Made by a program: the position numbers and the translations under genes. Positions 16,164 through 25,000 of a DNA stretch of 44,248 bases are shown piece by piece. Source of the stretch: an uncultured Clostridia bacterium (GTDB taxonomy: Bacteria; Bacillota; Clostridia; TANB77; CAG-508); assembly GCA_944388695.1 (NCBI GenBank), contig CALXJT010000009.1, positions 1 to 44,248 of the forward strand, written 5' to 3'. Under the pieces are notes generated by a model. That model had not been told where the DNA came from. It worked only from the letters and a program-made list of their open reading frames with translations, and ran no database searches. The stretch's first letter is position 1, and every line of letters begins with the position of its first letter.

Positions 16164-19100
16164 ATGAAGCATTTAAGGGGAAAAGAGAAATCCATATTAA
16201 GAGCTAATGGCGATTTAAAAACTAATAGCAAATTAAGAGTTAATGATAAGTTAAAAGCTAATGACAAGTTAAAAAATATTTGCAAAGTATTAGTAAATAA
16301 GATAGTTTCGGCATTAATTATTATTGCAATGACCATGGCGAATTTTATTATGCTTGGTGCAAATATGGTAACATATGCAGCTGATGTTGTAGAAGGAGAT
16401 AGTAAAACAAGTCATGATAATATTAGATTTTCTGCATATTTGACTGATAGTAGTGGGAATATGTCGGATAAAATAGAAGAAAATATTAATTCAGAAAACT
16501 TAAAATTACATTTTAAAATCGAAGTATTAAAAGAGGGATATTTTAATGGACAAGTGATTTTAAGCAATAGTAACTTTAAGCTAAAAAATGAGATTTTAAG
16601 TGAAGGAATTCATGAAATAAAAGATAATACAATATTTTTAAGTCAAATAAATGCTGGTGAAGCAAAAGAATTTGAGGTTGGAATAGAGATATTAAAAGAG
16701 GATTTATTTGATTTAAGAAATATAGAAAAAGAATCTAAACTTAATCTTCAAGGTATTTATAAAGATAGTACTGAAGAAGATATACAAGTAGAAGGAGAGA
16801 GAGTATTAACTTTATTATTAAAATCCCCATATAATGAAGAAAATACAGGTATAACATTGTTTCAAGATATTATTACAAATAAAATAAGTGATTTTGAAAA
16901 TGCGAAAAAAAGAATAGTACAAACTAAAGTTACAGTAGGTATGGAGCAAAATTTATACCCAGTTAAATATGAAAATATCGAAGTTATAGCACCAATGGTA
17001 AATGGAAAATATCCTGAAAAAGTGCTTGTAACATCAATTGATGATTTAAATTTAAATAATAAGAAATTAACAGAAGATAATTGGAATTATGATATAAATA
17101 CGGGAAAAATAGCAATTAATATAAATAATGAAGCAAACGAAGAAAATAAAGTAGTGTGGAATAAGCAAGGAGCAGATAATTATGTATTAACATATATATA
17201 TGAAGATGGTTCTGAAATCAAAAATGTTAGTGATAATCAAAGTGAACTTGATAAATCTATATATAGTGTTCAATCTGTTAAAGCAGAAATAGGACTATAT
17301 GATAAGAATAGTACAAAGTTAAATGTAAATAATGATTTTGTTTTAACAAACGAAGAGAAAGATGGGATTATTTCTACGGAAATAAGTAATATCGAGAATG
17401 AAATAGCAAAAGGAAAAATTTATGAAGGTATAGAAAGAGAATTTACAGAGAATATAGATGTAAATGTAACAGTAACAGGAATTGCACAAAATTTAATAGT
17501 TGCAGAAAATTTAAATGAGATTGGTTTAGAGAATGTTTATCAAAGCAGAACAGTTATATCTAAACAAAATATGTTAGATGTTTTGGGAAATGAGGGAAAA
17601 ATAGATATATATAATGCAGTTAATGATGAACTAGTTTTATCTTTAAATGCTAATACAGAAGCGGATGAAAATGGAAATATCATTGTAAATTATCCAGAAA
17701 ATATTCAATTAATATATATGATTTTTTCTGAACCTAAAAATACAGGAAAAATTAGAATTTCTAATGCGAAAGTTATAGGAAAAAATAATAATAATACAGT
17801 ATTAAATACATCATCTATGAAATATTCTGTTATGAATGGCTATTATATAAATGGTAGTCTGCAAGGTGTAGGAGAATCTAAAACAGAAATATTATTGAGA
17901 GATACTCAAACTTCAGCAAAACTAGAAATGGACAAAACAGAATTGTCTGCAGTTACAACAAATACTGATGTAGAAATACGTGTAGTAATGCAAACTAGAG
18001 ATGAAAGTAATGAATTATTTGAAAATCCAAATATTCAAATAGTATTACCAGAGAAAATACAAGAGATTAATGTAAAAGATATTAAATTATTATATTCTGA
18101 TGAATTGGTTGCAAAATCAGCTAGTTTAAATGGAAATGTACTAAATATACAATTAGAAGGAAAACAAACTTCATATTCAAATATGGCAATAGAAGGTCCA
18201 ACATTAATTATTAAGGCAGATATTGTTATAGATAGAAAAGCTAAAAACTCAAATGAGAGTTTAAGAATGATTTATACAAATCAAAATGCAAGAAGTTTTG
18301 CAAATTCATTACCATATGGAGAGACAAATTTTGATTTTAAAGTTGTGGGATATTCAGGAATTATTACATCAACAAATATTAATGATTATGGTGTAGAAGT
18401 TGTAAATGACAATGGAAATAAAGAAGGGGAGCTTTCTATAGGTGATAGTGCTAAAACAACAGTTGTTGAGAATGATATTATAAATAATAATGAAGAACAA
18501 GTTTCAAATGTTTCAGTTTTAGGTATATTCCCAACAGAAGATGCAGTAGAAGAAAATAACATAGATATTACAGCTGGAAGTGCTAGTATATCTGGAATTG
18601 ATGCTTCAAGAGTGAAGATGTATTATACAGATAATGCAAATGCAGATACTAATTTACAGAATGCTGAAAATGGTTGGAAAGATGTAATTACTGACGGAAA
18701 AGCTGTTAAAAAATATTTGGCAGTTGTAGATAAATTAGATGTTGGAGAAGAAATGAAAATATCTTATCCAATAAATATCCCAGAAAAATTGGAATATAAC
18801 GAAGTTGCAAAGCAAAGTTATACAGTTAATTATAATACACCATATGTATCAGATGTAAATTCTACTTCATCAGATGTAGTTACTTTGGCAACTGAAAAAG
18901 GTGCAATGGTAGAAGCTACTTTATCATCTTTAGTAGGAGGAAAAGAGAATACATCTGTAAAAGAAGGAGAGTTAATAGAATATAAAATTACAGTATCTAA
19001 TACTGGTTCTGAAGATATTTCTAATGTAAATATAACTGGAAATGTGCCAGATGGAACAGTATATACAGAAGAAGTTAAAGCACCAGATTTTAAATATAAA

Positions 19101-22052
19101 GATGATGAGAATAAGAAGCAAGTTGAATTTACAATAGAGAATATGAAACCAGGAGATGTTGTTACAAAAATATTTGCGGTAAGAGTAAAAAAAGGAAGCG
19201 TAGATTTAGGAAAAATTTCTAATAAATTACAATATTCTTATGGTGAAATTACAAAAGAAACTAATGTGGTGGAAAATACTGTAGAAGAAGGTATACTTGC
19301 TGTGGACATGGCAAATGGTGATGCTTTTGAGGCTTTTGTTTCAGGTTATGCTTATAGATTTACAGTAAATATAAAAAATATTTCTGGAACAGATTTAAAA
19401 GATGTTAATGTTACTACTGAGACTCAAGGAGTTACTATAGGTTATATGTCATATTTTAGAAATCAAGAGGTAGTAGAAGAATTTGGTAATAGTATAAATA
19501 TTGCAGAAATAAGTGATGGAGAAACAATTCAAATAACTATAAATTCATCTATAGATAAATTTGCGGATGAAGTAAGTAAAGAATTTACATTGAAATCTAC
19601 TGTAACTGCTAATGGATATGAGATGATATCAAATGAATTTAGAGATATTGCATATTCATCTAAATTAAATTTCAATTTAAGTTCAGATAAAGTAGGGGAA
19701 TATGTTGAAGCAAATGATGTAATTACATATCATATGGAAGTTAAGAATGATGGGGATTCGGTTGCAAATTTTGTTTCAATTAAAGATAAAGTATCAAAAA
19801 AAGTAACAATTTCTGAAATAAAGAAAAATGGACAGGCTATTAATGAAGGGACAGATTATACTATTGAGGATATTTTAGAAGATGGATATCAATATGTAAA
19901 ATTTAATGATGAATCAATTAATCCAGGAGTAACAGTTAGTTATGATATAACTGTGGTAGTTAGCTATATTCCAGGTACTACAGAGGCTACAGAAATTTTG
20001 AATGAGGCGGTATTATCTCAAAATGGAACAGAAATTCAAAAAATGAGTTTATTACATGTGTTAAAACCAGAAGTTGAGGAAATTCCAAATATTCCACCAG
20101 AGATATCATTATCTCAAAATAATAATAATTTAAAACAAATAGATGTATTGGTAAGTGACCAAGATTCTGATGTAGATACAGTAAAATGGGCAGAAGGAAG
20201 TAGAGGAATAGAATATTTTGTAGATAATGGAACAGTATTAACAGAAGGTGCAATGCAAGGAAGTATTAATTTAAGTTTTTCTATAAGTAAAACAGGTGTA
20301 TATACTGTATATGCTAAAGATGATAAGGGAAGCGAAGTAGTAGAAGAAATAAATATAACAGATTTGGAAGGTGGAACATCACCTGAAGAAGATAATATAC
20401 CACCTGAAATTACAATATCTAAAAGGATAATAGATAAAACAAGTGTAGAAGTATCAATTTTAGCAGAAGATAATTTAAATCCTATAGATATAGTGAAAAT
20501 AGAAAAAGGAGAACAAAATGTAGAATATTTCCATGATAATGGTAATTCTTTAAGTAGTGAAAAGGAAGGAAATACAGCATTATCAACTATAACTGTGACT
20601 GAAAATGGAGTTTATACAGCTTATGCAATAGATGTTATGGGAAATGAAATAGTAAAAGTGTTTGAAGTTACAGAGGTTGGAAGTTCAGAAATTACAGATT
20701 CTATACCACCAGTTATTATGATTTCTAAAGAAATATTGGATAAGAGTAGAGTAGAAGTATCATTAAGGATAGATGATAATTTGAATCCTATATCTGAAAT
20801 GAAAATTGCTAAAGGAGAGCAAAATCTAGAATATTTTGAAAATAATGGTACAGATTTAGAGGGAAATAAAAATGGTAATTCCGCAACAGCAAGTATTATT
20901 CTAACCGATAATGGAACTTATACAGTCTATGCTAGTGATTTGGCTGGTAATGAGTCTGTAGAAGTATTTGAGGTAGATGAGATAGAAGAACCAACAGACC
21001 CAGGTACTGACCCAGACCCAGGTCCAGGAACAGAAACTAAAATTATTTCTGGTATTGCATGGCTTGATGCAGATGAAAATGGTTTAAGAGAACCAAGTGA
21101 GAATTATTTATCAGGTATAAAAGTTCGTATATTAGATGCTGATACAAATACATTTTTAAAAGACCAAAATGGTAATGAGATGGTTAAGACAACAAATAAT
21201 AATGGATTCTATAGTTTTACATATATTCCAAAGGGAGAATATATATTAGTATTTGAATATGATACATCAACTTATAATTTAACAGAATATGAAAAAACAG
21301 GAGCAGATTCTTCTCTTACATCAAAAGTTATTCAGGGAAGTATGACAATTGACGGTGTTGTAAAGAAAGTAGCTGTAACAGAAAAAATAATAGTTGATGA
21401 TGAGGATATTTCAAATATTAATATAGGATTAAAAAGAGCAAAGATTTTTGACTTAAACTTAAAGAAAACAGTAAGTAGGATAGTAGTTCAAAATTCTAAA
21501 GGAAATGAAACTTATGAATTCCAAGATGAAACACTTGCAAAAGTGGAAATAGATGCAAAATTAATTAATAATACAAATGTAGTTGTAGAATATAAAATAC
21601 AAGTAACAAATGAAGGCGAAGTAGATGGATATGTAAAGAATATTGTTGATTATGTATCTAAAGATTATAAATTTAGTTCAGAATTAAATAAAGATTGGTA
21701 TGAGCAAGATGGTAAATTGTTTAATAAGAGTTTAGCTAATGAAAAAATAGCACCTGGAGAAACTAAAGTATTGACATTAACATTAACTAAACAGATGAAT
21801 GAAAATAATACGGGTAAAATAAATAATACGGCAGAATTATATGAGACATATAATGAGCAAGGTTTGACAGATAGAGATTCAATACTTGCAAATAATCTTC
21901 AAGGTGAAGATGATATGGGGTCTGCAGATGTTATATTTAGTATAAAAACAGGTCAAGTTGTAGCAACAGTAGCGATCATAGTTGGTACAATAGCAGTTTT
22001 AGGAATTTCAGCATTTATGATAATTAGATATTTAAATAAAAGAGAATTTTAG
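16164..22052 (+). CDS. Giant surface protein A1 (DUF11/Ig-like/SdrD-B stalk)
   Basis: A 1962-aa secreted, membrane-anchored protein. The cytoplasmic N-terminus holds hexapeptide repeats (12-38), then a signal sequence (about 46-73) with MTMANFIMLGANMVTYAA and likely cleavage after YAA. Residues 80-900 are a large beta-rich region without a known fold. DUF11-like modules follow (about 915 and 1167), with YKITVSNTGSEDISNV and VPDGTVY. Three Ig-like domains begin at 1311, 1413 and 1515. A Pro/Asp/Gly hinge precedes an SdrD-B-like domain (about 1627-1755; SGIAWLDADENG, YSFTYIPKGEY). A further beta module precedes the final membrane helix (about 1935-1955) and basic tail RYLNKREF. No LPXTG motif is seen; SIKTG precedes the helix. 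Start: GAGGGG lies 7 nt before the ATG. B1 follows after 15 bp. Its close paralogue is 28298-33778. Role inferred: adhesin or fibre protein. Confidence 0.85.
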   Translation: MKHLRGKEKSILRANGDLKTNSKLRVNDKLKANDKLKNICKVLVNKIVSALIIIAMTMANFIMLGANMVTYAADVVEGDSKTSHDNIRFSAYLTDSSGNMSDKIEENINSENLKLHFKIEVLKEGYFNGQVILSNSNFKLKNEILSEGIHEIKDNTIFLSQINAGEAKEFEVGIEILKEDLFDLRNIEKESKLNLQGIYKDSTEEDIQVEGERVLTLLLKSPYNEENTGITLFQDIITNKISDFENAKKRIVQTKVTVGMEQNLYPVKYENIEVIAPMVNGKYPEKVLVTSIDDLNLNNKKLTEDNWNYDINTGKIAININNEANEENKVVWNKQGADNYVLTYIYEDGSEIKNVSDNQSELDKSIYSVQSVKAEIGLYDKNSTKLNVNNDFVLTNEEKDGIISTEISNIENEIAKGKIYEGIEREFTENIDVNVTVTGIAQNLIVAENLNEIGLENVYQSRTVISKQNMLDVLGNEGKIDIYNAVNDELVLSLNANTEADENGNIIVNYPENIQLIYMIFSEPKNTGKIRISNAKVIGKNNNNTVLNTSSMKYSVMNGYYINGSLQGVGESKTEILLRDTQTSAKLEMDKTELSAVTTNTDVEIRVVMQTRDESNELFENPNIQIVLPEKIQEINVKDIKLLYSDELVAKSASLNGNVLNIQLEGKQTSYSNMAIEGPTLIIKADIVIDRKAKNSNESLRMIYTNQNARSFANSLPYGETNFDFKVVGYSGIITSTNINDYGVEVVNDNGNKEGELSIGDSAKTTVVENDIINNNEEQVSNVSVLGIFPTEDAVEENNIDITAGSASISGIDASRVKMYYTDNANADTNLQNAENGWKDVITDGKAVKKYLAVVDKLDVGEEMKISYPINIPEKLEYNEVAKQSYTVNYNTPYVSDVNSTSSDVVTLATEKGAMVEATLSSLVGGKENTSVKEGELIEYKITVSNTGSEDISNVNITGNVPDGTVYTEEVKAPDFKYKDDENKKQVEFTIENMKPGDVVTKIFAVRVKKGSVDLGKISNKLQYSYGEITKETNVVENTVEEGILAVDMANGDAFEAFVSGYAYRFTVNIKNISGTDLKDVNVTTETQGVTIGYMSYFRNQEVVEEFGNSINIAEISDGETIQITINSSIDKFADEVSKEFTLKSTVTANGYEMISNEFRDIAYSSKLNFNLSSDKVGEYVEANDVITYHMEVKNDGDSVANFVSIKDKVSKKVTISEIKKNGQAINEGTDYTIEDILEDGYQYVKFNDESINPGVTVSYDITVVVSYIPGTTEATEILNEAVLSQNGTEIQKMSLLHVLKPEVEEIPNIPPEISLSQNNNNLKQIDVLVSDQDSDVDTVKWAEGSRGIEYFVDNGTVLTEGAMQGSINLSFSISKTGVYTVYAKDDKGSEVVEEINITDLEGGTSPEEDNIPPEITISKRIIDKTSVEVSILAEDNLNPIDIVKIEKGEQNVEYFHDNGNSLSSEKEGNTALSTITVTENGVYTAYAIDVMGNEIVKVFEVTEVGSSEITDSIPPVIMISKEILDKSRVEVSLRIDDNLNPISEMKIAKGEQNLEYFENNGTDLEGNKNGNSATASIILTDNGTYTVYASDLAGNESVEVFEVDEIEEPTDPGTDPDPGPGTETKIISGIAWLDADENGLREPSENYLSGIKVRILDADTNTFLKDQNGNEMVKTTNNNGFYSFTYIPKGEYILVFEYDTSTYNLTEYEKTGADSSLTSKVIQGSMTIDGVVKKVAVTEKIIVDDEDISNINIGLKRAKIFDLNLKKTVSRIVVQNSKGNETYEFQDETLAKVEIDAKLINNTNVVVEYKIQVTNEGEVDGYVKNIVDYVSKDYKFSSELNKDWYEQDGKLFNKSLANEKIAPGETKVLTLTLTKQMNENNTGKINNTAELYETYNEQGLTDRDSILANNLQGEDDMGSADVIFSIKTGQVVATVAIIVGTIAVLGISAFMIIRYLNKREF
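16197..16277 (+). repeat. 18-bp repeats coding a hexapeptide before the signal sequence
   Basis: Four and a half units of 18 bp encode LRANGD, LKTNSK, LRVNDK, LKANDK and LKN (residues 12-38 of A1). The last two full units are nearly identical at the DNA level. The paralogue at 28298 has no such region and begins directly at its signal sequence. Confidence 0.8.
20094..21011 (+). repeat. Three Ig-like repeats of 306 bp in A1
   Basis: Units start at 20094, 20400 and 20706, exactly 306 bp (102 codons) apart. Each begins PPxI, continues with a KIEKGEQNVEYF-like strand and ends with GxYTxYAxDxxGNExVxxF. Similarity is clear in protein but moderate in DNA, so the duplication is not recent. The paralogue A2 has only two such units (32114, 32417). 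Confidence 0.8.
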
Positions 22053-22067
22053 GAAAGGAGGGGAAAA

Positions 22068-25000
22068 ATGAAGCATAGAATTGGGATAATAATTTCGTTT
22101 TTTATAGTTTTTGTAATATTTTCGGTTACTCAAGTTAAAGCTATAACATTAGATGGGATATTGGCTAATGGCCAAGATAATATGGGGCAAGGCGTATATA
22201 TACATGGTACACAAACCATGTCTGCAAGAAGAGATCTATATTGTATACAACACTGGGTACCAGTTCCTATAGATGAAAATGGACCTAGGAATCCTAATTA
22301 TCATGTTTTGACACGTTTTACTATAGATGGAAATAAAATGACTGGATGGGGTTATAAAAATGGATGGTTTAGAACATCATCAATATCTACTTCAAGTGGT
22401 GCAATTGCATATATACTTTCAGCAAATCATGGATATGAAAAGGGATATGGTATTGAGCTTGGAACTGGTGATGGACAAACTACAACACAAAGAGTGTTAT
22501 ATAGAATATCAAATGAGTGGTTTGGAAATACTGTAACTCGAGATTTTGGATTTAATTGGTATTGTGATGCAAATAATGCTTTTACTGATGGTGGTTGTAC
22601 AACACCAGGAGTTCCACATGTTCCACCAAGAGATTCAGAGAGAAATTTATATAATGATTCATATAAATATGCAGATAATGTTGGTACAATGACTATTGAA
22701 AAAGCACAATCAACTAGTTCAACTAAACCATCTGGAAGTGGTTATGCTCAAGGTATAACAGATAAAACAGATTATAATAGAGTAACATCAGTTTTATATA
22801 ATGCAGCAGATGGAACACCATGGATACGTATAGGACCTTTTAATTGGGAATATGAAGGAGATTTATCAAAAGTAACTGTAAAAACAAATAAAGGAACATA
22901 TTCATATACTACAAGACAAAAACCAGATAAATTATGGACTAGTCAGTTTACAGGAAGTGTTGAAAATTGGTGGGATCCAGCTAACTTGAATTCTGGTTGG
23001 GATACATATTTAAGTATTTTGGCTAATGACGGAGATACGCGTATAGAAGCTATAGAACTAGAAGGTGCAGTAGATAAAGGTACAATATATAAGACTGATA
23101 TATGGGTATTAGAACCAAATGCGGGTGCTGGTCAACAAAAATTAGTTTTAGTAAAACCAAGTAGTGGTAGTGGAAGAATGAATTTGTGGTATAGAAAACA
23201 AGTTAATACTATACAAGTACCAGTAACAAGAAACTTACAAATTTTAAAAGTTGATCAAGAAAATCAATCAATACCAATTTCAGGTGTGGGATTTATATTA
23301 AGAAATACAGATGCAAATAAATATGTAAAAGTAGAAAATGGAGTTACAAAATATGTGGCAGATAGAAATCAAGCAACTGAATTTGTAACAAATGGAAGTG
23401 GAAATATAACAGTAAATAATTTAGTAGTTGGAAATTATGAAGCATATGAGGTTTCAAGTTCTAATCCGCTATACCCGGCAACATCTCTTACAAGGGCAAT
23501 AAGTTTAAATGGAGATTCTGCAACAATACAGGTTAAGATAACAAACTTGAGGAAGTCAGGAAATTTGGAAATACATAAGGTAGACCAAGATAATCATAAT
23601 ATAAAACTTCCTAATGTAAAATTTACATTAAGAGCTACTTCAGGTAGTATGAATGGTAAATATGTAAGTGTAAATTCATCAGGAAAGGCAGTATATAATA
23701 ATTCACAAGTTACAGTACAAACTAATGGTTCTGGAGATTTATATATTAATGATTTAGTTACTGGAAATTATGAATTAAGAGAGGTGGAAAATCCAAATCA
23801 AGGATATTTAGTAGATTATTCAGGAAGTATTCAAGTAAATAGAGGTCAGACGACTACTAGAACAGTTGAGAATGGATTTTCGCATGGAAAATTGGAGATA
23901 AATAAGTATGATAAAGATATACCTTCAATAAAATTAGAGGGTGTAGAGTTTAGATTGAAGCAAACTCAAGGACATATGGCTGGAAAATATGTAGGAGTGG
24001 ATTCAAGTGGAAATGCAACATATAGTAGTAATCCAGTAACAATGAAGACAAATTCATTAGGACAAATTAAAATTGATAAATTATGGGTAGGTTCATATGA
24101 GCTAGAAGAAACAAATAACCCAAATTATGGATATTTAGTTAATACTCAAAAAATCTATTTGACAATAAATAAAAGACAAACTACAGTACAACAAGTACCA
24201 AATGAATATCAATTAGGTTCTTTAGATATATTAAAAGTAGATAAAGATCTTACAAATTTAGGATTACCTAATGTAGAGTTTACATTAAGAAAGAAAGATG
24301 GCCATATGGCAGGAAAATATGTAAGTGTAGATTCTAATGGAAATGCAGCATATAGTAATAATGTAGTTACAATAAAAACAAATGTTGAAGGAAAAATTCA
24401 TATAGATAGATTATGGATTGGTAAATATGAATTAATAGAAGTTAATAATCCAAATTACGGATATCTTGTAGATTCAACACCTGTAGAAGTTACGATAAGA
24501 AAAAGAGAAACTACAAGTATTACAAGATATAATGAGTATTTATTAGGAGCATTTGATTTATTAAAAGTAGATTTAGATAATCATGATATAGTATTAAAAG
24601 ATGTAGAGTTTACATTAAGGCAAACAGAAGGACATATGAAAGGTAAATATGTATATGTTGATTCTAATGGAAATGCAGCATATAGTGATAATAAAGTTAC
24701 AATAAAAACAAATGCAGAAGGAAGAATACATATAGAAAAATTATGGGTTGGAACTTATGAATTAATAGAAACACACATTCCAGATGAAGCATATGTTCCT
24801 ATAACACCTAAACAAACTATAACTATAAGGAAAAGGGAAACTACAAGTGTAGTTGTAGAAAATAAATTAAAATATATAAAACTTAAAGGATATGTATGGG
24901 AAGATGTTCAATCTACAAAAATGTCAACACGAAATGATTTATATAAAGATGCAGATTATGATGATCAAGATATTTTAGTTTCAGGAATAAAAGTAAGATT

